Below, piece after piece: positions 8,460 to 17,674 of a stretch of 64,000 bases of DNA. Origin of the DNA: Natroniella sp046097105 (lineage in GTDB: Bacteria > Bacillota > Halanaerobiia > Halobacteroidales > Halobacteroidaceae). Below the pieces are notes generated by a model. It was given only the letters and a program-made list of their open reading frames with translations, was not told where the DNA came from and searched no databases. The stretch is from the NCBI RefSeq assembly GCF_046097105.1, contig NZ_CP175562.1, positions 930,001-994,000 on the forward strand, read 5' to 3'. A program made the position numbers and the translations under genes. How positions within the stretch are numbered: position 1 is the first letter of the stretch; every line of letters begins with the position of its first letter.

Positions 8460-8924
8460 ATGGGAAATTATAGAGGTTGTCCTCGTTCTAATCCAAATGG
8501 AAACAGAAGGCAAGCAAGAGTTCCAGAATTTTGCCCACCACGATTTGGTGTCTTATACACAGTTAGATCAGGGGATACTATGTTTAATATAACACGGCGC
8601 TTACAAAGACGTGGTATTGAAATCAGCTTAGAAGGTCTAATTGCTGCTAATCCACATATTCCTGATCCAGATGTCATATTTCCTGGTGATGTACTCTGCT
8701 TACCAGAACCACCTCCACCACCTCCAGATATAACACCAAGAGTTCCAACAGAATGTCCTAGAGGATATGAATCACGCTATACCGTTAGAGCTGGAGATAC
8801 TATGTGGAATATTGCTCGCCGTTTTGGAGTAAGTTTAGCTGGTCTAATTCGGGCCAACCCTCATATCACAGACCCAGAAATTATTTATCAAGGTGATATA
8901 TTATGTGTTCCGGCTCCATTTTAA
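8460..8924 (+). CDS. Two-LysM-domain peptidoglycan-binding protein
   Basis: About 155 aa with two LysM domains: YTVRSGDTMFNITRRL onward (about 32-82) and YTVRAGDTMWNIARRFG onward (about 104-152), joined by a proline-rich linker. LysM domains bind N-acetylglucosamine in peptidoglycan or spore cortex. There is no signal peptide, which is typical of mother-cell spore-coat LysM proteins such as SafA-like proteins. ATG 8460 is chosen over TTG 8454 because of its 9-base spacing from AAAGGAGGG. A strong hairpin follows. The spore role is inference. Confidence 0.85.
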   Translation: MGNYRGCPRSNPNGNRRQARVPEFCPPRFGVLYTVRSGDTMFNITRRLQRRGIEISLEGLIAANPHIPDPDVIFPGDVLCLPEPPPPPPDITPRVPTECPRGYESRYTVRAGDTMWNIARRFGVSLAGLIRANPHITDPEIIYQGDILCVPAPF

Positions 8925-8940
8925 TTAGTTAAAAATCATT

Positions 8941-8984
8941 GTTAACTATGGTAACTTAATCAAACTTAAGTTACCATAGTTAAC
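8941..8984. terminator. Bidirectional terminator
   Basis: Perfect 19-bp stem (GTTAACTATGGTAACTTAA and complement) with a 6-base loop between convergent LysM and sdaAA genes; it overlaps the sdaAA stop codon. Flanking T-tracts are short. Confidence 0.75.
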
Positions 8985-9861
8985 CTTCTAACAAATCCGA
9001 TTTAATTCTACAAGCAGTAGGAGTTGCTGCTAAACCTCCTAACGAAGTCTCTTTTAATTCATTGGGTAGTGCATCCCCCACCTTCTTCATGGCCACTATT
9101 ACCTCATCAACTGGAATTACACTTTCTATCCCTGCCAGAGCCATCTCAGCTGCTACTAATGAATTACTTGCTCCCACAGCATTTCTTTTAATACATGGAA
9201 TTTCTACTAAACCTGCTACCGGATCACAGACTAAGCCTAACACATTCTTAAGTGAAATTGCTATTGCATTAGCTATCTGCTCACTATCTCCCCCCATTAG
9301 ATAAGTAATAGCCCCTGCGGCCATTCCAGCAGCAGAACCACATTCGGCTTGACAACCTCCTTCTGCTCCTGATACAGATGCTTGTTGAGCAATAACCAGA
9401 CCAATTCCAGAAGCTACGAACAAAGCATCGATTACCTCTTCTTCACCCTTTTCATATTTATCAGCTATCGTTAGTAATGCCGCTGGCAAGATTCCACAAG
9501 AACCTGCGGTAGGAACTGCTACTATTGGGCCCATGGCAGCATTCACCTCTGAAATTGCCAAAGCTCTAGCAATAGCTTGGGAATTTATCTCTCCTGTTAG
9601 ACTGGTCCCTTTTTGGTGAACGTGATCAATTAATTTAGCATCTCCTCCTGCTAATCCACTCATTGAAGTTAACCCTTCACTTTCAAGCCCTGCCTTGATT
9701 GCTTCCCTCATTACTTTTAAGTTCTGTTTCATACATTTTCTGATTTCAACTTCAGATTTTTCACTTAATTCCTTTTCTCTTAAGATAACAACTTCTGGAA
9801 TAGAAATTTTCTTTTTATCAGCAAGTTCAGTAAGTTCTGCTATTGTTTTGAAATAATACAT
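8980..9861 (-). CDS. sdaAA: L-serine dehydratase, iron-sulfur alpha subunit
   Basis: Converts L-serine to pyruvate and ammonia with a 4Fe-4S cluster, together with the beta subunit encoded just upstream. At 293 aa it matches the split two-subunit Firmicute type. Visible signatures are GEINSQAIARALAISEVNAA, MGPIVAVPTAGSCGILPA, GAEGGCQAECGSAAGMAAG and a late Cys in CDPVAGLVEIPC, which supply the cluster ligands. The gap to sdaAB is 12 bases, so they form an operon. A ribosome site GGGAGGG precedes ATG. Confidence 0.95.
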   Translation of the reverse strand: MYYFKTIAELTELADKKKISIPEVVILREKELSEKSEVEIRKCMKQNLKVMREAIKAGLESEGLTSMSGLAGGDAKLIDHVHQKGTSLTGEINSQAIARALAISEVNAAMGPIVAVPTAGSCGILPAALLTIADKYEKGEEEVIDALFVASGIGLVIAQQASVSGAEGGCQAECGSAAGMAAGAITYLMGGDSEQIANAIAISLKNVLGLVCDPVAGLVEIPCIKRNAVGASNSLVAAEMALAGIESVIPVDEVIVAMKKVGDALPNELKETSLGGLAATPTACRIKSDLLEG

Positions 9862-9873
9862 TTTAAACCCTCC

Positions 9874-10545
9874 CTATTGAACAGGTTTAATTACTTTAGC
9901 TTCTTTAACTTCATCTATTTCTTCTATTGCTGTTAATCTTTCTAGGGCCAATCCATGATCCAGTTCAATTACTGCGGTAGCTAAGGCTCCCTTATACTCC
10001 CTTAACACCTTCATAAAGGCAATATTTAACTCACTTTCTTCTAACACTCTGGATATTTTAGCAATTACTCCTGCTTTATCATGGTGTAAAGTAATCAAAG
10101 TGTGATATTCTCCAGTCAATTCTACATTAATTCCATCTATCTCTTCAATTACAATATTACCCCCTCCAACAGAAGAAGCAATTATTGTAGTAACTTTCTC
10201 TGTCAAATTCTTGATTTCAAGCTTAACAGTATTAGGGTGGAAACCGTCTAGTTCAGTAGGTAAAAACTCAAATTCAATCTCTTTATTTCGGGCCAACGCA
10301 AAAGAGTCTTTAATCCTAGGATCGTCAGTTGCCATTCCTAGCAATCCTCCTAATAAAGCTTTATCAGTACCATGACCTTGGTAAGTCTCTTTAAATGAGC
10401 CATGCAAAAAAAACTTAACTTCTGTAATCTCTGTACTTACAATCTCTCGGGCCAAATTACCAATTCTGACTGCACCAGCTGTGTGGGAACTAGATGGACC
10501 AATCATAATTGGCCCTAAAATATCAAATGCACTTAATTTTGTCAT
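9874..10545 (-). CDS. sdaAB: L-serine dehydratase, beta subunit
   Basis: Partner of the alpha subunit, 223 aa. The N-terminal domain (about 1-140) begins SAFDILGPIMIGPSSSHTAG, the family hallmark for the substrate-binding subunit. The C-terminal ACT domain (about 147-220, YHTLITLHHDKAGVIAKIS) is a likely amino-acid sensing site. It is the first gene of the two-gene operon. ATG is behind AGGTGA. Confidence 0.95.
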   Translation of the reverse strand: MTKLSAFDILGPIMIGPSSSHTAGAVRIGNLAREIVSTEITEVKFFLHGSFKETYQGHGTDKALLGGLLGMATDDPRIKDSFALARNKEIEFEFLPTELDGFHPNTVKLEIKNLTEKVTTIIASSVGGGNIVIEEIDGINVELTGEYHTLITLHHDKAGVIAKISRVLEESELNIAFMKVLREYKGALATAVIELDHGLALERLTAIEEIDEVKEAKVIKPVQ

Positions 10546-10715
10546 TATAGTTCACCTAACCTTCTATTATTACTTAATAACTTATGATAAGTAGTGCACC
10601 AAAATTTATTTAGAACTTGTAAATCTGCATTAAAAGAGTTTTTAATAAGTCACTCAATCTTAAGGTATAGCTAAAGATCATTTTTTTGCCAACACTTATC
10701 TATTAAGATGGTTGT

Positions 10716-12824
10716 TTATAACTCAAGATATTCTTCTTTTGCAGAAAGTATCAATTTAATTTGAAAATAGCTGATCTCTTCAGGTAATGCTTCCTTTAAT
10801 GGCTTTAAACGTTCAGCTCCTATTTCTTTGATCTTATTTTTAATTAAATCTCTATTTTTATGAGAAACAAATAGATCAAGATTTAAATCAAACCCCTCCT
10901 GTAAAGAACGAACCATATGGCTTTGAACTGTTGTTAAAGCAAGTTCTCTCAAATTAGCTATTTCCGATAAACTTTTACCGGTCTTTAATAGATTATAACT
11001 TACCAAATGACTTGGGGTATCTGTTGTAGTTGCAGTCTCTTGTCTAGCAGTCTCTTGTACTGCAAATTCCTTAATTTTTTCTAGAAAAAATTTACCATAG
11101 CGTTGGAACTTAATTGGGCCAACTCCTTTAATCTCTAGCATGGCTTCTTTAGTTATCGGTTTTTGCTCAGTCATCTGCTTTAAAGTGCTATCATGAAAGA
11201 TTGCATAAGGGGGTAGATCTTCTTTTTTAGCTAATTTCATTCTAAATTCACGTAAGATACTGAATAAGCTATTTTGAGAAGTGATTCGTTTGATCTTCTT
11301 TCTAACTTTATAATATACCTCTTCCCTTCCCGCTAATACTGGCTTAGCCTTTGCTGTCAATTTAGTTACAGGATATTTACTATTCGTTAAACTAATATAT
11401 CCTTCAGCAATTAAAAAATTAATTAAATCTTTAATCTCTTTTATAGTATTCTCCTTTAATAAGCCATAGGTGGATAGTTGATCAAAGCCTAGCTTCAGTA
11501 TTTTCTGTCGTTTAGAACCTTTCAGCACACAAGCAACCGTTGTAACTCCAAACCTCTGTTCAGTCTTATAAACACAGGATAAAATCTTTTGGGCTTCTGT
11601 TGTTATATCAATCAACTCTTGTTCTTCATTACAGTTACTACAATTATCACAATCATTAATTAATTGCTGATTATCAAAATAATTTAAGATAAACCCTCTC
11701 AAACATTTGGTTGTATAGCAATAATCAATCATTTTATGTAGCTGTTGATATCTACGCTTTTTAAATTGGGGCGTTAAATTAGATTTTTCAATAAAAAACT
11801 TAGGTAATCTAATATCCGCAGGGTGAAATAATAAGATACATTCACCTGGTTCGCCATCCCGCCCTGCTCTCCCTGCTTCCTGATAATAATCCTCTAACGT
11901 CTGCGGTAAATTATGATGGATCACATAGCGCACATTTGATTTATCAATTCCCATTCCAAAAGCATTAGTTGCGACAATTATTTTTAGTTCATCAAAGATA
12001 AATTTTTCTTGAACCTCTCTCCGTTCTTGACCACCCAATCCAGCATGGTATTTACCAACTGAAAATCCTTTTTGCTTTAGAAAAGAAGTTAATTGATCGA
12101 CCTCTTTTCTGGTAGCAGCATAGATGATCCCAGCATCATCTTGATTAACTTCCACATATTCTGCAATGAAATCCTTCTTATTATCTCCACTAATTAAGTT
12201 AAACTTTAAATTAGGACGATCAAATCCAGTTACATAAATACTTTCCTCTTCAATTCTTAACAGTTCACTTATATCCTTCCTGACTTCTTTTGTTGCAGTT
12301 GCGGTAAACGCAGTTACTACTGGTTGATTAGAGAGGCTGGTTATTAATTTAGGAATCAAGCGATAGCTGGGTCGAAAATCATGGCCCCAACTGGATATAC
12401 AGTGACTCTCATCAACTGCTATTAAAGAAATATCACTAGCTTGTAATTGGGAAATAAATTCTTTAGATTGTAATCTCTCAGGTGCAATATATAACAAATC
12501 ATATTGACCTTCACATGTTTTAGCCATCCTTTCTTTAATTTCCAAATTACTTAATGAACTATTAATAAAAGTAGCTTCAACTTCTAAAGCATTTAGGGAA
12601 TCAATCTGATCTTTCATTAATGAAATCAAAGGCGAAATTACCAAAGTAACACCTGATAAACAAAGGGCTGGAATCTGAAAGCAGATGGACTTTCCTCCCC
12701 CAGTAGGCATTATTCCTAAGGTGTTGTTACCTGTTAATATACTTTCGATGATCTCTTTTTGTCCTTTTTTAAATGATGAATAACCAAAATAATCTTGTAA
12801 TAACTGTTCAGCTTGTTCTAACAT
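10716..12824 (-). CDS. recQ: RecQ-family ATP-dependent DNA helicase
   Basis: 3'-5' superfamily 2 helicase for recombination and fork repair, 702 aa. Motifs in order: Walker A GIMPTGGGKSICFQIPA (about 38-54), DEAH-type VDESHCISSWGHDFRPSY (about 137-154), TATATKEVR, and motif VI QEAGRAGRDGEPGEC (about 315-330). A zinc-binding Cys set follows (CYTTKCLR and CDNCSNC, about 369-396), then a winged-helix RQC region, HRDC (about 515-590) and a C-terminal helix-turn-helix region (about 610-700) as in Bacillus-type long RecQ proteins. ATG is preceded by AAGGAG. Monocistronic. Confidence 0.94.
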   Translation of the reverse strand: MLEQAEQLLQDYFGYSSFKKGQKEIIESILTGNNTLGIMPTGGGKSICFQIPALCLSGVTLVISPLISLMKDQIDSLNALEVEATFINSSLSNLEIKERMAKTCEGQYDLLYIAPERLQSKEFISQLQASDISLIAVDESHCISSWGHDFRPSYRLIPKLITSLSNQPVVTAFTATATKEVRKDISELLRIEEESIYVTGFDRPNLKFNLISGDNKKDFIAEYVEVNQDDAGIIYAATRKEVDQLTSFLKQKGFSVGKYHAGLGGQERREVQEKFIFDELKIIVATNAFGMGIDKSNVRYVIHHNLPQTLEDYYQEAGRAGRDGEPGECILLFHPADIRLPKFFIEKSNLTPQFKKRRYQQLHKMIDYCYTTKCLRGFILNYFDNQQLINDCDNCSNCNEEQELIDITTEAQKILSCVYKTEQRFGVTTVACVLKGSKRQKILKLGFDQLSTYGLLKENTIKEIKDLINFLIAEGYISLTNSKYPVTKLTAKAKPVLAGREEVYYKVRKKIKRITSQNSLFSILREFRMKLAKKEDLPPYAIFHDSTLKQMTEQKPITKEAMLEIKGVGPIKFQRYGKFFLEKIKEFAVQETARQETATTTDTPSHLVSYNLLKTGKSLSEIANLRELALTTVQSHMVRSLQEGFDLNLDLFVSHKNRDLIKNKIKEIGAERLKPLKEALPEEISYFQIKLILSAKEEYLEL

Positions 12825-13244
12825 TCAACCAACTCCTTAGATTACATCTATAAATAAAATTACTAACTAACTCTTATATTTTTCAGTAAATACCTTGCTA
12901 TAATCAAATTCTCCTTCTATTCTTCAACAACCTCACCAAATTAATTTCCTCTTGACACATATTAACTCCTCCTTGAAACTTTATTTACTTATTTACTATT
13001 ACCTATTATTTTTACAGCTACAATGATATTATTCTATTTCTTTATTAATCTTCCTCCTCCTAATCTTCAACAGAGGTTTTTAATCTTATTTAGATTCAGG
13101 TTAAAATTCAATTTTAAAAGTATTAACTTCTTCTAACCGGTTATATTAAGCATACGAAAATAATGAAATTACTAATAAATGCAGGAAAATATAGATTGAT
13201 AACTAATATCTAAAGTTAGGAGATAAAATAAGGAGGAATAAAAA
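12825..13244. other. Divergent intergenic region, 420 bp
   Basis: Between recQ and the malic enzyme gene. It is very AT-rich, with a pyrimidine-rich part at about 13035-13075 and no open frame with a ribosome site. A possible -10 (TATATT, about 13141-13146) lies about 100 bases before the malic enzyme start. No riboswitch or RNA gene recognised. Confidence 0.4.
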
Positions 13245-14468
13245 ATGAGTTTAAAAGAAGATGCACTTAACTTACATCAAGAAAACCAAGGCAAATTAAA
13301 AGTAAATACTAAAGTAAAAGTTAATGATGAAAATGATCTTTCACTTGCTTACTCGCCAGGAGTAGCAGAGCCTTGTCTAGAAATCGCTAAAGATGAGAAG
13401 AAGGTTTATGAATATACCAATAAGTCAAATTTCGTAGCTGTTGTCAGTAATGGTAGTGCTGTCCTAGGCTTAGGTGATATTGGAGCCAAAGCCTCAATGC
13501 CTGTCATGGAAGGAAAAGCTGTTCTCTTTAAAGAATTTGGTGGTGTTGATGCTTTCCCTATCTGTATTAATGAAACAGATCCAGATGCATTAGTTAAGGC
13601 AGTTAAGCAGATTGCTCCTACATTTGGTGGTATTAATCTAGAAGATATCAAAGGACCTGAGTGTTTCTATATTGAGCAAAAATTAAAAGAAGAATTAGAT
13701 ATTCCAATCTTTCATGATGATCAACATGGTACTGCTATTATTACTTTAGCTGGCCTATTAAATGCTTTAAAAATAGTTGACAAAAAGATGGAAGATCTTA
13801 AAATAGTAGTTAATGGTGCAGGAGCTGCTGGAGTAAGTATTGTTAAACTCTTATTATCTGAAGGTGTTGAACAGATCAAAGTTTTAGATAGCAAGGGTTT
13901 AATTTATCAAGGACGAGATAATTTAGATAAGGCAAAGGAAGAATTAGCTGAATTGACAAATAAAGAGAAAGAAGAAGGCAACCTTGCCGATGCAATTGTA
14001 GGCGCAGATGTCTTTATTGGCGTTTCTGTTGCTGGAGTATTGAGTAAAGAGATGGTAAAAGGTATGGCTGATGATCCAATTTTATTCCCAATGGCCAACC
14101 CTGATCCTGAAATTTGGCCTGAAGATGCTTTTGAAGCAGGAGCTAAAATAGTGGGCACCGGTCGTTCTGATTATCCAAACCAAGTTAATAATGTAATGGC
14201 CTTCCCTGGCGTCTTCCGTGGTGCATTGGATGTAAGGGCCAAAGATATCAATCAAGAGATGAAAGTAGCCGCTGCATATGCCTTAGCTGAATTAGTCACT
14301 GAGGATAAGTTGGCCCCTGATTATGTGATTCCAAAGCCATTCGATGAGCGGGTTGGCCCTTATGTTGCTGCTGCAGTAGCTCAAGCTGCTATTGAAAGTG
14401 GTGTAGCTAGAATAGAGCTTGATTATGACACTGAATTAGAGAATGCTAAAAAATTGATGACGAAATAA
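13245..14468 (+). CDS. Malic enzyme (oxaloacetate-decarboxylating malate dehydrogenase)
   Basis: Converts malate to pyruvate and CO2 with reduction of NAD(P). At 407 aa it is the short bacterial form. Visible are YSPGVAEPCLEIAKDE, GNGSAVLGLGDIGAKASMPV in variant form, the substrate-site stretch FHDDQHGTAIITLAGLLNAL and the Rossmann motif VVNGAGAAGVSI (about 189-200). ATG is behind AAGGAGG. A strong terminator follows. Cofactor preference cannot be fixed from sequence alone. Confidence 0.94.
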   Translation: MSLKEDALNLHQENQGKLKVNTKVKVNDENDLSLAYSPGVAEPCLEIAKDEKKVYEYTNKSNFVAVVSNGSAVLGLGDIGAKASMPVMEGKAVLFKEFGGVDAFPICINETDPDALVKAVKQIAPTFGGINLEDIKGPECFYIEQKLKEELDIPIFHDDQHGTAIITLAGLLNALKIVDKKMEDLKIVVNGAGAAGVSIVKLLLSEGVEQIKVLDSKGLIYQGRDNLDKAKEELAELTNKEKEEGNLADAIVGADVFIGVSVAGVLSKEMVKGMADDPILFPMANPDPEIWPEDAFEAGAKIVGTGRSDYPNQVNNVMAFPGVFRGALDVRAKDINQEMKVAAAYALAELVTEDKLAPDYVIPKPFDERVGPYVAAAVAQAAIESGVARIELDYDTELENAKKLMTK

Positions 14469-14547
14469 GTTTGAGGTTAAATAAAGATAATAAACATAAA
14501 GTAATAAACAAATAATCTACAACAAAAACATAAATTTATTAATAATT

Positions 14548-14588
14548 AAAGCAGTCATAAAACCTTTTCCTTATGACTGCTTTTTTAG
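14548..14588 (+). terminator. Terminator of the malic enzyme gene
   Basis: Stem AAAGCAGTCATAA / TTATGACTGCTTT with a 10-base loop, followed by T6. Confidence 0.9.
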
Positions 14589-14637
14589 TTTTGATTTATT
14601 AAATGATTTTACTAAAACTTAACCTTAGACTTAAACT

Positions 14638-14664
14638 AAAAAGGACTTAGTGTTAGTCCTTTTT
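14638..14664 (-). terminator. Terminator of glgB
   Basis: Stem AAAAAGGACT/AGTCCTTTTT with a short loop, overlapping the glgB stop codon. Confidence 0.75.
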
Positions 14665-16848
14665 ATATTTAAAGTACAGACCGGTTAATGGTGGCAATGT
14701 AATCTCAATTGAATGCTCCCGCCCATGCCAAGCAATAGGTTCTGAGTAAACTCCTCCTAAATTTCCTAAATTAGTTCCACCATAAATTTCAGCATTAGTA
14801 TTTAATATCTCCTCATAAAACCCTGCTTCTGGTACAGCTAACCTATAATTTTCCCTAATAACAGGTGTAAAGTTAAAAACACAGACCAGCCTTTCCTCCG
14901 GATTATAACCCTTGCGAATGAAAGAAATAACACTCTTCTCAAAGTCATGACAATCAATCCACTCAAATCCTGATTGATCAAAATCATTCTCCCATAAAGC
15001 ATTCTGTTTTTGATAGATAGCATTTAATTCACAGACAAATCTCAACAACTTCTGATGAGGTTTATAATCTAAAAGATGCCAATCAAGGCTTCTAGTATCA
15101 TTCCATTCATTCCACTGTCCAAATTCATTACCCATAAAGAGAAGTTTTTTGCCAGGATGGCCAAACATATAAGCATAAAAGAGTCGTAAATTAGCAAATT
15201 TCTGCCAGCGATCACCAGGCATCTTTCCAATCATTGAACTCTTTTCATGGACTATTTCATCATGGGACAATATCAAGATATGATTTTCATTAAATGAATA
15301 TAATAAAGGAAAAGTTAACTTATTATGATGATATTTTTTATAAAATGGATCGACTTCGATATACTCCAAAGCATCATTCATCCAGCCCATATTCCACTTC
15401 ATCGAAAAACCAAGTCCACCTAGATAAGTAGGCTTGGTTACTCCTGACCAGGAAGTAGACTCTTCAGCAATAGTTAAGATGCCAGGATAGTATTGGTGAG
15501 TAATTGAATTAAAAGACTGTAAAAAAGCAATTGCTTCTAAATTCTCTCGACCTCCATATTTATTACTAATCCATTCTTTTCGTTTGTGATCCAAATAGAG
15601 CATAGAGGATACTGCATCAACTCGAAAGCCGTCTATATGAAATTTATCTAGCCAATATAGTGCATTAGAGATTAAAAAATTCCTGACTTCTTCACGACCA
15701 TAATTAAAGACATACGTTCCCCACTTCTTATGCTCTCCTAATCGAGGATCTAGATGCTCATATAAAGCGGTTCCATCAAATCTACCTAGCCCATGGCCAT
15801 CTTTAGGGAAATGCCCAGGAACCCAATCTAAAATAACCCCAATATCATGTTGATGGAACTGATCGATTAAATACATTAAATCTTCTGGTTTACCAAACCT
15901 ACTGGTTGGAGAAAAGTATCCGACTACTTGATACCCCCAAGATTCATCTAATGGATACTCTCCTAGCGGCATCAGCTCTACATGAGTAAAATTATTTTCA
16001 GTGACATAACTAACCAGCTTATCGGCTAATTCACGATAAGTTAAAAACCTATTATCTTCTTCAGGAACTCTGGCCCAAGAAGCTAGATTAACTTCATAAA
16101 TTGAAATTGGTTTTTGTAACCAGTCTATCTCTTCTCTTTTTTTCATCCAATTATCATCTTGCCATTGATGCTTATTAGATAGATCATAGGTTAGTGAAGC
16201 ACTAGCAGGTCTTAACTCACTATAAAAAGCATAAGGGTCTGATTTAATTAACTTTTGGCCCGCTTTAGTCAATATCTCAAATCGATATAATTCTTCCTCT
16301 CCTAAACCAGGAATAAACAATTCCCAGACTCCAGACCCTTCTAATAACCTCAATTGATGTATCCTTCCATCCCAATTATTAAACTGACCAATCACACTAA
16401 CTCGCTTTGCTTCTGGAGCCCAAATAGAAAAATGAACCCCTCTACTTCCATCGTGAGTTATAATTTTGGCCCCCATCTTTTCATAAATACGATGATGATT
16501 TCCTTCATTAAATAGATGTAAATCATAATTCGATAAAACAGGGCCAAAGGTATAAGGGTCTTCTTCTAACCAACGACTCTGCTCAGTTTCAAATTGTAAT
16601 TGATAATCAAATAGCTGTTCAGCTTCAATTACCTTTTCAAACAGTCCACTTTCTGCTACCTTATTTAATTCAATCTTTTGCTCTAAATCATCAGAGACAA
16701 CAAAAACATTAGTTACATCTGGTCGAAAAACCCTAATCACTACTTGGTTTTTATCAAGAAAATTAGCCCCCAGAAAATCAGATGGCTTTTTTAATCTAGC
16801 ACTAACAATCTTATCTATTTCAGTTTGACTTAGCTTGCTCCTACTCAT
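14653..16848 (-). CDS. glgB: 1,4-alpha-glucan branching enzyme
   Basis: Makes alpha-1,6 branches in glycogen. At 731 aa it is full length: an N-terminal CBM48-type beta domain with a duplicated module (about 15-220), a GH13 barrel (about 250-600) and a C-terminal beta domain. The catalytic Asp is in GFRVDAVSSMLYLDH, the Glu in LTIAEESTSW and the transition-state His-Asp in ILSHDEIVHEKSSM. ATG is behind AGGGAGGG. It is monocistronic between hairpins; the other glycogen genes are not in the window. Confidence 0.95.
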   Translation of the reverse strand: MSRSKLSQTEIDKIVSARLKKPSDFLGANFLDKNQVVIRVFRPDVTNVFVVSDDLEQKIELNKVAESGLFEKVIEAEQLFDYQLQFETEQSRWLEEDPYTFGPVLSNYDLHLFNEGNHHRIYEKMGAKIITHDGSRGVHFSIWAPEAKRVSVIGQFNNWDGRIHQLRLLEGSGVWELFIPGLGEEELYRFEILTKAGQKLIKSDPYAFYSELRPASASLTYDLSNKHQWQDDNWMKKREEIDWLQKPISIYEVNLASWARVPEEDNRFLTYRELADKLVSYVTENNFTHVELMPLGEYPLDESWGYQVVGYFSPTSRFGKPEDLMYLIDQFHQHDIGVILDWVPGHFPKDGHGLGRFDGTALYEHLDPRLGEHKKWGTYVFNYGREEVRNFLISNALYWLDKFHIDGFRVDAVSSMLYLDHKRKEWISNKYGGRENLEAIAFLQSFNSITHQYYPGILTIAEESTSWSGVTKPTYLGGLGFSMKWNMGWMNDALEYIEVDPFYKKYHHNKLTFPLLYSFNENHILILSHDEIVHEKSSMIGKMPGDRWQKFANLRLFYAYMFGHPGKKLLFMGNEFGQWNEWNDTRSLDWHLLDYKPHQKLLRFVCELNAIYQKQNALWENDFDQSGFEWIDCHDFEKSVISFIRKGYNPEERLVCVFNFTPVIRENYRLAVPEAGFYEEILNTNAEIYGGTNLGNLGGVYSEPIAWHGREHSIEITLPPLTGLYFKYKKD

Positions 16849-16926
16849 TATGCCCTCCCTTCTCTATAATTATAAACTTCTTTCCCTAATCATTTTTTTC
16901 CTCTTAGTTAAGAGGGTTAAATTAAA

Positions 16927-16962
16927 ATAATCCTATATATCTTATAAGATATATAGGATTAT
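16927..16962 (-). terminator. 36-bp perfect palindrome, probable terminator
   Basis: Perfect 18-base arms starting ATAATCCTATATATCTTA with no loop. It lies just 3' of the minus-strand gene ending at 16979 and upstream of glgB. Confidence 0.65.
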
Positions 16963-16978
16963 ACTTAGGTTTGAATCT

Positions 16979-17587
16979 TTAATTATCAAGTTCATCTCTA
17001 TAAAATATTCCTTCTAAAGCAACCGTATCCCAGTCTTCTTCACGAATTGGTTCTCCTTGATAAAGAAACTTAACTCCATCAATCCAATCTCTTTCATACT
17101 CTGGTTGTAAAAAAGAATTAATCAAGGTTACAGAAGTAAAATGTCCATCAGCTGCTCCTTGAAAATAATCTAAATACCATGTAATCCCAGCATTTCCTCT
17201 AAAGGTAGGTAGTTCATCTTTATTTCGGTTCCATTGGTGTTCCTCTAAATTTATAACTGCTATATCTCTTCCGTTTTCTTCTTCTATTTCTATAACCTTA
17301 ATCGGTAAAAAATCAAATCTAAATCTTGATAACCTATTAGCAATTACCTGTAATTTTTCCAACAGCTCTAAATCATCAGCAATCTGAATATAAAAGTTAA
17401 CTTCCGTATCATCATATCTTTCATCTGATCCATAAATAGGAAAAATAGTAACTTCTAACTCTTCATTATCAAAGCCTACTATATTATTAACTCGTTCATT
17501 TTCAAAATTAACCTTATAAAAGATTGTTCCTAACAAAATTAATACTAAAACAATTACTACGATTAGTGGATAATTATCTTTATTCAA
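16979..17587 (-). CDS. GerMN-like membrane-anchored protein
   Basis: 202 aa with one N-terminal membrane anchor (about residues 7-25) and an extracytoplasmic alpha/beta domain. The part running from VINLEEHQWNRN to SVTLINSFLQPEYERDWIDG and VKFLYQGEP resembles the GerMN domain found in spore germination and sporulation proteins (an N-terminal helix, then a test residue string ending in a pseudo-turn before FLVDG-like). Similarity is judged by pattern only. The start is TTG 17587 or the preceding ATA, both behind GAGGGTGGGA. It follows the AIR-synthase gene by 87 bases, so it may be cotranscribed. Confidence 0.5.
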   Translation of the reverse strand: MNKDNYPLIVVIVLVLILLGTIFYKVNFENERVNNIVGFDNEELEVTIFPIYGSDERYDDTEVNFYIQIADDLELLEKLQVIANRLSRFRFDFLPIKVIEIEEENGRDIAVINLEEHQWNRNKDELPTFRGNAGITWYLDYFQGAADGHFTSVTLINSFLQPEYERDWIDGVKFLYQGEPIREEDWDTVALEGIFYRDELDN

Positions 17588-17674
17588 TATATTCCCACCC
17601 TCTTTTAAAATTTTCAGCTTAATATTATTTTTAGCTTAGCTAAACTTTTTATGTAATAAGGGTAAGGAGAATAA